The notes beneath the pieces were generated by a model, which saw only the letters and a list, made by a program, of their open reading frames with translations, did not search any database and was not told where the DNA came from. DNA of 10,622 bases from an uncultured Collinsella sp. (GTDB taxonomy: Bacteria > Actinomycetota > Coriobacteriia > Coriobacteriales > Coriobacteriaceae), in assembly GCA_902496005.1 (NCBI GenBank), contig CABUZI010000055.1, forward strand, positions 1-10,622, given 5' to 3'. The first letter of the stretch is position 1. Every line of letters begins with the position of its first letter. Positions 1 through 6,304 of the stretch are shown here, in pieces. The position numbers were made by a program, and so were the translations under genes.

Positions 1-2
1 CC

Positions 3-1493
3 GCCTATCTGCAGATTCGTGAGTTCATCGATTCCCTGCCGCAGCGCCCCATCGTTGCGGCCTTTACCGCTACGGCGACCGAGCGCGTGCGTGCGGACAT
101 TCAGCAGATGCTCGGTCTGCAAAACCCCGCGACGGTGGTGACGGGCTTCGATCGCAAGAACCTCTACTTTGGTTGTGAGGAGATGGGCGACAAGGCCAAG
201 ACTGCCTGGGTGCGCGACTACGTGATTGCGCATTCGGGCGAGAGCGGCATCGTGTATTGCTCGACTCGCAAGACGGTCGATGCGCTGGCGGGCGAGCTTG
301 CCGAGGCGCTGGGACCCAGCGGCATTCGCGTGGGCCGTTACCATGCCGGCATGGGCAACGACGCCCGCCGCCAGAGCCAGCGTGCCTTTATCGACGACGA
401 CATTCAGGTGATGGTTGCCACCAACGCCTTTGGCATGGGCATCGACAAGCCCAACGTGCGCTACGTGATCCACAACAACGTGCCCGAGAGCATCGAGGCC
501 TACTACCAAGAGGCGGGCCGCGCTGGCCGCGATGGCGATCCGGCCAGCTGTCACTTGCTGTGGAACGGTAACGATTTTCGCATGCGCCGCTTTTTGATCG
601 ACCGCGGCGATGCGGCCGACGAGGCGCTCGACGACGAGCAGCGCGCGTGGGCGCTCCAGAACCGTTATCGCCTGCTCAGCCAGATGGAGGGCTACTGCAA
701 TACCACCGGCTGTCTGCGCGAATACATGCTGCGCTACTTTGGCGATGAGGCCGCGGCCGAGCATGCGGCAGCCGCCGCGGGCGGCACGGCAGACGACGCC
801 GCGGGCTGCGGCAACTGCAGCAACTGTCTCACGCAGTTCGAGGTCGAGGACGTCACCGGCATGGCCCGCGCCGCCGTGCGCTATGTGGCCACGCGTCCCA
901 TGCGCTTTGGCAAGTCGCTGATCGCCGACGTGCTCCACGGCGGCAACACCGAGCGCATTCGCCAGATGCATCTGGACGAGGACCGCGGCTACGGTGAGCT
1001 GTCGAGCGAATCGGTCGGGCGCATCAAGGACATCGTCGGGCAGCTGTGCGGTCGTGGTTATTTGGCCACCTCGCAGGGGCAGTACCCGGTCGTGGGACTG
1101 GGTCCGCGTGCCGGCGAGGTCGAGGACGAGGCGTTCGCCTTTACCGTTAAGCGTCGCGCGTCCAAGCGCAAGGCCTCGGCCCGCGCCCGCCGCGCCGTCG
1201 ATCTGCTGCGCGAGGAGGCCGAGCTGGATCAGCGCCCGCGCGTTGGCGACGATGCCGAGCTGTTCGAGCGCCTGCGTGCCCTCCGCAAGGAGATCTCGAC
1301 GGAGCTGGAGATGGCGCCGTATATGGTCTTTTCCGACAAGGCCCTGCGCGGCCTGTGCCGCCTGCGTCCACAGACGCGCGAGGAGCTGATCCAGGTCAAC
1401 GGCATTGGCGAGAAAAAAGCCGACGCCTTTGGCGAACAGTTTATGGCGGCGATTGAAGAGTTTGAGTCCGAGCATGCGCGGGATGGAGCGTAA
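3..1493 (+). CDS. recQ: ATP-dependent DNA helicase RecQ (5' end cut by window)
   Basis: 3'-5' superfamily 2 helicase of recombination and repair. The frame is open from base 3, so the gene starts before the window. 496 residues are visible against about 600 in E. coli, and the N-terminal ATP-binding motifs (Walker A, DEAH) are missing. Visible in order: motif III (AFTATAT, near bases 58-80); the second RecA-like domain with GIVYCSTRKT; VMVATNAFGMGIDKP and QEAGRAGRDG (motifs V and VI, arginine finger); a zinc-binding segment with GCLREYMLRYFG followed by CGNCSNC, matching the four RecQ cysteines; an RQC winged helix; and a C-terminal HRDC domain with a helix-hairpin-like VNGIGEKKADAFG. The stop lies 2 bp before the next ATG, so gntR is probably co-transcribed. 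Identification is firm; only the 5' end is unknown. The GTG at base 87 is internal, not a start. Confidence 0.96.
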   Translation, partial: AYLQIREFIDSLPQRPIVAAFTATATERVRADIQQMLGLQNPATVVTGFDRKNLYFGCEEMGDKAKTAWVRDYVIAHSGESGIVYCSTRKTVDALAGELAEALGPSGIRVGRYHAGMGNDARRQSQRAFIDDDIQVMVATNAFGMGIDKPNVRYVIHNNVPESIEAYYQEAGRAGRDGDPASCHLLWNGNDFRMRRFLIDRGDAADEALDDEQRAWALQNRYRLLSQMEGYCNTTGCLREYMLRYFGDEAAAEHAAAAAGGTADDAAGCGNCSNCLTQFEVEDVTGMARAAVRYVATRPMRFGKSLIADVLHGGNTERIRQMHLDEDRGYGELSSESVGRIKDIVGQLCGRGYLATSQGQYPVVGLGPRAGEVEDEAFAFTVKRRASKRKASARARRAVDLLREEAELDQRPRVGDDAELFERLRALRKEISTELEMAPYMVFSDKALRGLCRLRPQTREELIQVNGIGEKKADAFGEQFMAAIEEFESEHARDGA

Positions 1494-1495
1494 CG

Positions 1496-2251
1496 ATGGC
1501 ATTCGACGATAAAACCGACCGCACTGACGTGCCCGCCGTGCCACTGTACCAGCAGGTTATGGACGACCTAAAGGGCGAGATCGCGCGCGGCGTGTACGCA
1601 GCCGGCTCGCGCATCCCTGCCGAGATAGAGCTCGCGAAGTCCTACGGCGTGGGGCGCGTCACCGTGCGCCGCGCCATCGAGGAGCTGTCGCGTGCGGGGT
1701 ATCTCAACCGCCAGCAGGGGAGGGGCACCTTTGTGTGCGCCCCCAAGCTCAAGCGCAAGATTCGCCAGAAGGGTGACGTCCAGAGCTTTACTGAGGGTTG
1801 TGCTGCCAACGACATGGTGCCGGGTGCGCGTCTGGTGTCGCGCACGGTGGTCGCGGCGACGCACGAGGATGCGGCGTTCTTTGGCGTGGAGCCCGGCTGC
1901 GAGCTTATCGTGGTCGAGCGCGTGCGCACGGCCGACGGCATTCCCGTCATGCTCGAGAACAACGCCTTTGTGCTCGCCGACCATCACTACCTGCAGACGC
2001 TGGCCGACGAGGACCTCACCGATAACTCAATCTTTGCGCTCGTTGCCGAGCATTCGGGTCGCGCGCCGCTCAAGTCCGACCCCTGCACCGTGGAGATTGC
2101 GCTTGCCGATACTCAGACGGCCCCGCTGCTGGAGGTGCCGGTCGGCGAGCCGCTCTTCTATATGGAGGCCTACTTTACCGACGCCGGCGGGCGCCCTCTA
2201 CTGCTCGGCCGCCAAAAGATCGTGGGCTCGCGCTACGTCTTTGACATCTAA
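1496..2251 (+). CDS. GntR family (HutC subfamily) transcriptional regulator with UTRA domain
   Basis: 251-residue one-component regulator. An N-terminal GntR winged helix spans roughly residues 16-82 (PLYQQVMDDLKGEIARG, RIPAEIELAKSYGVGRVTVRRA, GYLNRQQGRGTFV). A UTRA effector domain spans about 100-247 (ERVRTADGIPVMLEN, and LFYMEAYFTDAGGRPLL near the end). UTRA domains usually bind a small sugar phosphate or amino compound that releases the operator. The ATG is preceded by GGATGGAG (1481-1488), and the start lies 2 bp after the recQ stop. The next gene downstream is an FrlB-like SIS deglycase. In E. coli the fructoselysine frl operon also pairs an SIS deglycase with a UTRA regulator (FrlR), so this protein most likely senses the substrate of its neighbour. 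That pairing is inference. Repeated ATAGAACAAC boxes between the two genes are its candidate operators. Confidence 0.92.
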   Translation: MAFDDKTDRTDVPAVPLYQQVMDDLKGEIARGVYAAGSRIPAEIELAKSYGVGRVTVRRAIEELSRAGYLNRQQGRGTFVCAPKLKRKIRQKGDVQSFTEGCAANDMVPGARLVSRTVVAATHEDAAFFGVEPGCELIVVERVRTADGIPVMLENNAFVLADHHYLQTLADEDLTDNSIFALVAEHSGRAPLKSDPCTVEIALADTQTAPLLEVPVGEPLFYMEAYFTDAGGRPLLLGRQKIVGSRYVFDI

Positions 2252-2260
2252 CGTCCACAG

Positions 2261-2339
2261 ATAGAACAACATAGAACAAATTTGCTGAGATGGCTTCACG
2301 GGCGTTGTTACACGTGCTATAAATAGGACAACATAGAAC
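2261..2339 (+). promoter_or_regulatory. Two tandem ATAGAACAAC boxes bracketing the SIS gene promoter (candidate GntR operators)
   Basis: ATAGAACAACATAGAAC at 2261-2277 and ATAGGACAACATAGAAC at 2323-2339 match at 16 of 17 positions. Each is itself a 10-bp tandem duplication, about one helical turn. The two start 62 bp apart, near six turns. The upstream pair lies ahead of the -35 and the downstream pair covers the end of the -10 and the expected transcription start. Binding by the adjacent GntR protein, possibly with looping, is inference. Confidence 0.6.
2295..2323 (+). promoter_or_regulatory. Promoter of the SIS deglycase gene
   Basis: Candidate -35 TTCACG (2295-2300), a 17-bp spacer, and -10 TATAAA (2318-2323) preceded by TG at 2315-2316, making an extended -10. 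The start would be near 2330, leaving a leader of about 65 nt. The leader contains an inverted repeat ACGACAGC/GCTGTCGT (2338-2345 and 2354-2361) just downstream of the operator box. Confidence 0.55.
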
Positions 2340-2395
2340 GACAGCAGGTACGAGCTGTCGTCGTTCAAAGCCGCCCCACAAGGAGGAGCATCAGC

Positions 2396-3364
2396 ATGAA
2401 CGCACATGATCTGGTTCAGGAAATCATCGAGCGCAAGGGCAAGATCGAGAACGTCTTTTGGATCGCTTGCGGCGGTTCGATGATCGATCTCATGCCGGCC
2501 AACGAGCTGCTCAAGCGTGAGGCCACCACGTTTACCTCGACGGTCTACACGGCACGCGAGTTTTGCCTGATGGCTCCCAAGAGTCTTGGCGAGAAGTCGC
2601 TCGTCATCGCCTGCAGCCACAGCGGCAACACGCAGGAGGTCGTCGACGGCTGCGAGGTGGCGCTGGCCGCCGGTGCCGAGGTCATTGCCCTTACCGACTG
2701 CGAGGGCTCAAAGATCGACAACGGCAAGTGGACCACCTGGGTCTATCCGTGGGGCGAGGGCGTGCCGCAGGCCGAGGTACCGCAGGGTATCGGCGCTCTG
2801 ATCGCCGCCGAACTGCTCGACCAACAGGAGGGTTACGAGGCGCTTGCCGACATGTACGCCGGCCTTAAGCAGATGGATGCGCTGCTGCCCGCTGCCCGCG
2901 AGAAGGTCAACGCCGAGCTGGGCGCCCGTTTTGCCGAGCTCTGCCAGCAGCATAAGTTCTTCTATATCCTGGGTTCCGGCCCCAACTTTAGCCAGACCTA
3001 CGCCATGGCCATCTGCTCGCTCATGGAGATGCAGTGGCAGCACTGCTGCTACATCCACTCCGGCGAGTACTTCCACGGCCCGTTCGAAGCCACCGAGCCC
3101 GGCGTGTTCTACTTTGTACAGCTCGGATCGGGCGAGTGCCGCCCCATGGAGGAGCGTGCGCTCGCGTTCCTCAACACGCACACCGATACGGTCATGGTGC
3201 TCGATGCGCTCGAGTACGGCGTGGGCGAGGTGCCCGCCAGCGTGCGTTCGTACCTGGAGCCGATCTTCTTCTACAACATGAGCTGCGAGCTGCGCGCCGC
3301 CCGCGGCAAGGTGTTCGACCACAGTCCCGAGGTCCGTCGCTATATGGGCATCGAGCAGTACTAA
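2396..3364 (+). CDS. FrlB-like SIS-domain sugar-phosphate deglycase/isomerase
   Basis: 322 residues with two SIS domains (about 20-145 and 180-310). SIS landmarks are IACGGSMIDLMPA (23-35), SHSGNTQEV (74-82) and, in the second half, ILGSGPNF (191-198) with HSGEYFHGPFE (221-231). The last resembles the SGEFRHGP segment of FrlB, the enzyme that splits fructoselysine 6-phosphate into glucose 6-phosphate and lysine. The C-terminus DHSPEVRRYMGIEQY also closely resembles the FrlB end. Likely role: cytosolic deglycation of a phosphorylated Amadori-type amino-sugar. The exact substrate cannot be read from sequence; a glucoselysine-type or other phosphosugar is possible. The ATG has a strong ribosome site AGGAGGAG (2381-2388) 7 nt upstream. 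No transporter, PTS or kinase gene is adjacent, so the substrate must be supplied by genes elsewhere. A terminator follows immediately. Confidence 0.85.
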   Translation: MNAHDLVQEIIERKGKIENVFWIACGGSMIDLMPANELLKREATTFTSTVYTAREFCLMAPKSLGEKSLVIACSHSGNTQEVVDGCEVALAAGAEVIALTDCEGSKIDNGKWTTWVYPWGEGVPQAEVPQGIGALIAAELLDQQEGYEALADMYAGLKQMDALLPAAREKVNAELGARFAELCQQHKFFYILGSGPNFSQTYAMAICSLMEMQWQHCCYIHSGEYFHGPFEATEPGVFYFVQLGSGECRPMEERALAFLNTHTDTVMVLDALEYGVGEVPASVRSYLEPIFFYNMSCELRAARGKVFDHSPEVRRYMGIEQY

Positions 3365-3389
3365 GTAGCTGGGAAAGCGACTTTTCACG

Positions 3390-3421
3390 ACGGGGCCCGC
3401 GTTGCGCGAGGGCCCCGTTTT
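3390..3421 (+). terminator. Rho-independent terminator of the SIS gene
   Basis: 9-bp GC-rich stem ACGGGGCCC (3390-3398) and GGGCCCCGT (3410-3418) with an 11-nt loop, followed by a short T tract (3418-3421). It lies 25 bp after the stop codon at 3364. Confidence 0.85.
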
Positions 3422-3452
3422 GCGTTGTGGCGGCCGGATTCGTGTCTGCGCG

Positions 3453-3642
3453 AAAACGAAGGTGAATGCTTTTCCGCGAAGTGAACGACCTATTTTGGAC
3501 CCCCGAAGCATCCACACTTTTTGGCGGTAAAACCGCAGGAAAACCTCGACGAAACCGCAGGAAACAGCGCCTGAAAAATGTCGATGCTTCAGGGGTCCGA
3601 TTTTGCTCGTTCACATCGCGGAAAAGTATTCACCTTCGATTT
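3453..3642. repeat. ~190-bp imperfect palindrome (long inverted repeat element)
   Basis: Positions pair symmetrically about 3547.5. From 3453-3521 against 3574-3642 I count 58 of 69 complementary positions with no gap. Perfect blocks include CGAAGGTGAAT (3457-3467) and GAAGCATC (3505-3512). The central loop (about 3527-3567) holds a direct repeat AAACCGCAGGAAA at 3530 and 3552, 22 bp apart. It encodes no convincing protein, lies between two convergent terminators and has no clear target duplication. It looks like a palindromic intergenic element or MITE-like sequence. A structured RNA is possible but no promoter is visible. Confidence 0.8.
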
Positions 3643-3661
3643 GCAAACGTGTTGCATGAGC

Positions 3662-3704
3662 AAAAAAGCGGGCCGCGCCGGTAGTATTCCGGCGCGGCCC
3701 GCTT
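3662..3704 (-). terminator. Rho-independent terminator of the 2-hydroxyacid dehydrogenase gene
   Basis: Perfect 16-bp stem (3666-3681 with 3689-3704, GC-rich core GCGGGCCGCGCCGG) and a 7-nt loop. On the minus strand it is followed by six T residues (complement of 3662-3667). It lies 42 bp beyond the stop at 3746. Confidence 0.93.
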
Positions 3705-3745
3705 GGTATCGCGCTTAGATTCGCGAGATTGCGGCGATTGACGGC

Positions 3746-4723
3746 CTACTTGCCGACAACGCCTTCGGCGTCCCACCAGTCGAGCTGGGCGATGTTGTCG
3801 CGAATGTGCTGGCAGCTCTTGTGGAAGCCCTCGAGCTCGTACTCGGACAGGTCGAGCGTGTAGACCTCCTCGACACCCTCGGCGCCGATCACGCACGGCA
3901 GGGAGGTGAAGATACCCTCCTCGCCATACTGGCCGGTCATGAGCGTAGAGGCCGAAAGCACGGCGTGCTCGTTGTGCAGAACGGCGGCGCAGACGCGCGC
4001 GGCGGAGTTGGCGACGGCGTACTCGGTGCACTGCTTGCCCTGGTAGGTCACATAGCCGCCCTTGCGTGCAAGCTCCTCGATCTCCATGTGGTCGAAGGCG
4101 TACTTGTCGGGGTTCTCGGCCTGAAGCTCGTTGAGGCTCTTGCCGGCGATGGTCGCGGCCTTAAAGGCGGCCAGCTGGCTAAAGCCGTGCTCGCCGATCA
4201 TGTAGGCGTCGATGGACTTGGGGCTCACGCCGACCTTCTTGGAGATCTCGGTGCGCAGGCGGGCGGAGTCCAGGCCGCAACCCGAGCCGATGATCTTCTT
4301 GGGATCATAGCCGGTCAGGTGCCACAGCTCGGTGCACACGACGTCGCAGGGGTTGGAGATGCTCACGAAGATGCCGTCAAAGCCGGCGTCGACGATGCGC
4401 TTGGCAAAGGTGCGGGCGGCGTCGGTGGTAAAGAACAGCTCGCCGTCGCGGTTGCCGGCGGCCAGCGCGACCTTGCCGGCGGCGTTGACGATGACGTCGC
4501 AGCAGGCCAGCTCCTCGTAGTGGTCGTAGCAGTTGACGATTTTGGTATTGTACGGGACAAACGAAAGGGAGTCGCGCAGGTCCTGGACCTCGGACGTCAC
4601 CTTGGCCTCGTTGATATCGCACAGGTACAGCTCATCGGCAATGCCCTGCATGAGCAGGCTGTTGGCGACATGTGCTCCTACGTGGCCCTGGCCGACCACA
4701 CCGATCTTACGCGTCTGGTACAT
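3746..4723 (-). CDS. L-2-hydroxyisocaproate dehydrogenase-like (lactate/malate dehydrogenase family)
   Basis: 325-residue cytosolic NAD-dependent oxidoreductase that interconverts an L-2-hydroxyacid and its 2-oxoacid. N-terminal Rossmann fold with GVVGQGHVG (8-16) and an NAD-selecting acidic residue D36. Catalytic set: N124 (SISNPCDVV), D152 and R155 (GLDSARLR), H179 (IGEHGFSQ). The active-site loop AAGKVALAAGNRDGELFF lacks the Q (lactate) or R (malate) at the usual discriminating place as I align it. The segment ARKGGYVTYQGKQCTEYAVANSAAR strongly resembles Lactobacillus L-2-hydroxyisocaproate dehydrogenase, suggesting bulky branched or aromatic 2-oxoacids, though lactate is not excluded. The open frame extends upstream to 5167, but that part is antisense to metA. 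ATG 4723 has AAAGGA 8 nt upstream and fits family length. Own promoter and terminator, so monocistronic. Confidence 0.88.
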   Translation of the reverse strand: MYQTRKIGVVGQGHVGAHVANSLLMQGIADELYLCDINEAKVTSEVQDLRDSLSFVPYNTKIVNCYDHYEELACCDVIVNAAGKVALAAGNRDGELFFTTDAARTFAKRIVDAGFDGIFVSISNPCDVVCTELWHLTGYDPKKIIGSGCGLDSARLRTEISKKVGVSPKSIDAYMIGEHGFSQLAAFKAATIAGKSLNELQAENPDKYAFDHMEIEELARKGGYVTYQGKQCTEYAVANSAARVCAAVLHNEHAVLSASTLMTGQYGEEGIFTSLPCVIGAEGVEEVYTLDLSEYELEGFHKSCQHIRDNIAQLDWWDAEGVVGK

Positions 4724-4760
4724 ATATGTATCCTTTCGGCCGAGTTTTTCGCGTCGAACC

Positions 4761-4789
4761 ATTGTAGCTTCCTGCCGCCACTTTGCCAG
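4761..4789 (-). promoter_or_regulatory. Promoter of the 2-hydroxyacid dehydrogenase gene
   Basis: Read on the minus strand: -35 CTGGCA (4789-4784), a 17-bp spacer, and -10 TACAAT (4766-4761). The predicted start is near 4754, giving a leader of about 30 nt with the AAAGGA ribosome site. Confidence 0.6.
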
Positions 4790-4800
4790 GCTAAAGCGCC

Positions 4801-4831
4801 GTAGATTTTTGGGACATGCCTTAATCTCTAC
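4801..4831. repeat. Copy of a GTAGATTTTT palindromic repeat (degenerate right arm)
   Basis: Bases 4801-4820 (GTAGATTTTTGGGACATGCC) are the exact reverse complement of 9131-9150. Here the second arm is degraded to TTAATCTCTAC. It lies between the divergent dehydrogenase and metA promoter regions. The remaining metA upstream DNA holds a 7-bp hairpin GCATCGC/GCGATGC (4858-4874). I see no SAM riboswitch and no convincing metA promoter. Confidence 0.65.
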
Positions 4832-4934
4832 TTTTGGAGTGATTTGGGCCGCTGACGGCATCGCTGGGCGATGCGCTCGCGCGGATGGGGCCGGTCGTTG
4901 TACCATAGCTGCAACTGACTCGTAAGGAGCATCC

Positions 4935-5861
4935 ATGCCCATTCGCATTCCCGACGCCCTCCCTGCCGCCGCGCAGCTCGAGAGCGAGAACATCTTTGTC
5001 ATGACCGAGTACCGCGCGCTGCACCAGGACATCCGTCCGCTGCGCGTGCTCATCCTCAACCTCATGCCCACCAAGATCGCCACCGAGACGCAGATCATGC
5101 GCAAGCTCTCCAACACGCCGCTGCAGGTGGAGGTGGACCTGCTGCGCACCAAAACGCACGAAGCCACGCACGTGAGCGCCGGCCACCTGGAGACGTTTTA
5201 CCGCACGTTCGACGACATCCGCGACATCCACTACGACGGCCTGATCATCACGGGCGCGCCGGTGGAGCAGATGCCGTTCGAGGAGGTCGACTACTGGCCC
5301 GAGCTCTGCCAGATCATGGATTGGTCCACCACGCATGTGCACTCTACGCTGCATATTTGTTGGGGCGCGCAGGCCGGTCTGTACCATCATTACGGTATCC
5401 AGAAGTACGATCTGCCGGCAAAGGCGAGCGGCGTGTTCGAGCATTATCTGGTGAAGCCGCAAAGCCCGCTGGTTCGCGGCTTTGACGACCGTTTCTATGC
5501 CGTGCATTCGCGCAACACCGATGTGCGCCGCGAGGACGTGGAGGCCGAGCCGCAGCTTGAGGTCGTGGCCGTGTCCGACGAGGTGGGCCTGTATATCGTC
5601 AAGTCGACCGACAGCCGTCGCTTCTTTGTCTTTGGCCATCCCGAGTACGATACCGACACGCTGCGCTTGGAGTACGAGCGCGACGTGAAGCGCGGGCTCA
5701 ACCCCCAGGTGCCGGCGCATTACTTCCCGAACGACGACCCTACCGCCGAGCCGCGCAACGTCTGGCGCAGTCAGGCTCAGCTGTTCTACACCAACTGGCT
5801 CAACTACTACGTCTACCAGACCACGCCCTACGACCTGGCCCGCGCCGGCGAGGAGCACTAG
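4935..5861 (+). CDS. metAA: Homoserine O-acetyltransferase (MetA type)
   Basis: 308 residues, the MetA length. It acylates homoserine in the first committed step of methionine synthesis in the cytosol. The catalytic residues fall at E. coli numbering: nucleophile C142 ([11 protein letters not shown]), H235 and E237 ([11 protein letters not shown]). K47 ([10 protein letters not shown]) also aligns. Residue 111 in [14 protein letters not shown] is Glu. Published MetA work links Glu at 111 to acetyl-CoA use and Gly to succinyl-CoA, so despite common annotation as a succinyltransferase this enzyme should make O-acetylhomoserine. The start is ATG 4935 with TAAGGAG (4923-4929) 5 nt upstream. It is transcribed alone, divergently from the dehydrogenase gene. 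The hairpin plus T-run at 5944-6014 is its probable terminator. Confidence 0.95.
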   Translation: MPIRIPDALPAAAQLESENIFVMTEYRALHQDIRPLRVLILNLMPTKIATETQIMRKLSNTPLQVEVDLLRTKTHEATHVSAGHLETFYRTFDDIRDIHYDGLIITGAPVEQMPFEEVDYWPELCQIMDWSTTHVHSTLHICWGAQAGLYHHYGIQKYDLPAKASGVFEHYLVKPQSPLVRGFDDRFYAVHSRNTDVRREDVEAEPQLEVVAVSDEVGLYIVKSTDSRRFFVFGHPEYDTDTLRLEYERDVKRGLNPQVPAHYFPNDDPTAEPRNVWRSQAQLFYTNWLNYYVYQTTPYDLARAGEEH

Positions 5862-5890
5862 GCTGCGGCCGTGGCTGTGCTCACGGCATG

Positions 5891-6014
5891 ACGAGCGTGG
5901 ATTTTCGGACACACGAGCGCGGATTTTCGGACGTTTACAAATCGAGCGTGGATAATCTCCCACTTTTGGCTTGAAACTAGGCTCAAAACGGGAGATTATC
6001 CACGCTCATTTTTT
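5891..6014 (+). repeat. Composite repeat copy 1: two 20-bp units plus long hairpin and T-run
   Basis: Unit 1 ACGAGCGTGGATTTTCGGAC (5891-5910) and unit 2 (5913-5932, one mismatch) are 22 bp apart. A third partial unit starts 29 bp later at 5942 and opens a hairpin: perfect 18-bp arms GAGCGTGGATAATCTCCC (5944-5961) and its complement (5990-6007), then TTTTTT (6009-6014). The hairpin can serve as the metA terminator. The same layout recurs at 7293-7409. A 13-bp tail TTTTTAGGCATGT (6010-6022) is shared with 9125-9137. Confidence 0.85.
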
Positions 6015-6304
6015 AGGCATGTAGATGCCGATGGCTCGGCTAAGAGACGGTGCGCGCAGAGGCAAGTTCGCATTTGGCGTGGTCTTGAATCTCGACGGGT
6101 TTTTCTTTCTGATAATCCGATGGACACAGGCATCTAAATGTGGAGATAGGGATCTTTCGGTAAGGCTTCTACCTGCAGATATAAGTCATCAGCCTAAAAC
6201 GCCCAAAACCGTCAAGCATTTGGTCAGCGCCTGGACAGCATTTGGTCAGACTTCGCATGAAACCGTCTGGTACGTTTGCGCCGTTCCAAGAGTTGGGAGG
6301 CGAC
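6015..6304. other. Lower-GC intergenic stretch upstream of the AbiEi/DUF559 gene
   Basis: About 290 bp without a convincing gene. It starts with a small GGCAT/ATGCC hairpin (6016-6028). A weak promoter is possible (TTCGGT 6156-6161, 18 bp, TATAAG 6180-6185). Its composition is visibly more AT-rich than the neighbouring genes. Confidence 0.4.
6215..6249 (+). promoter_or_regulatory. 13-bp direct repeat, 22-bp period, ahead of the AbiEi/DUF559 gene
   Basis: AGCATTTGGTCAG occurs at 6215-6227 and 6237-6249, 22 bp apart (about two helical turns) and 56 bp before the chosen ATG. The spacing and position suit paired operator sites. AbiEi-type proteins are known autoregulators, but binding here is inference. 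Confidence 0.4.

Noticed and set aside
87..89. GTG 87 as the recQ start
   Set aside because: The frame is open upstream and encodes the RecQ motif III AFTATAT before it.
3806..4804. 332-residue open frame on the plus strand opposite the dehydrogenase gene
   Set aside because: It is antisense to a gene with clear catalytic motifs, has a low-complexity A/G/L/V-rich translation, and resembles no family I know.
4832..4934. SAM or T-box riboswitch ahead of metA
   Set aside because: Only a small 7-bp hairpin is visible, with no conserved aptamer core that I can recognise.
4724..5167. N-terminal extension of the dehydrogenase frame
   Set aside because: It overlaps metA antisense. Promoter, ribosome site and family length all point to ATG 4723.
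4821..5963. 380-residue minus-strand frame opposite metA
   Set aside because: Shadow of metA, which has all catalytic residues; the translation is His/Arg/Val-rich without motifs.
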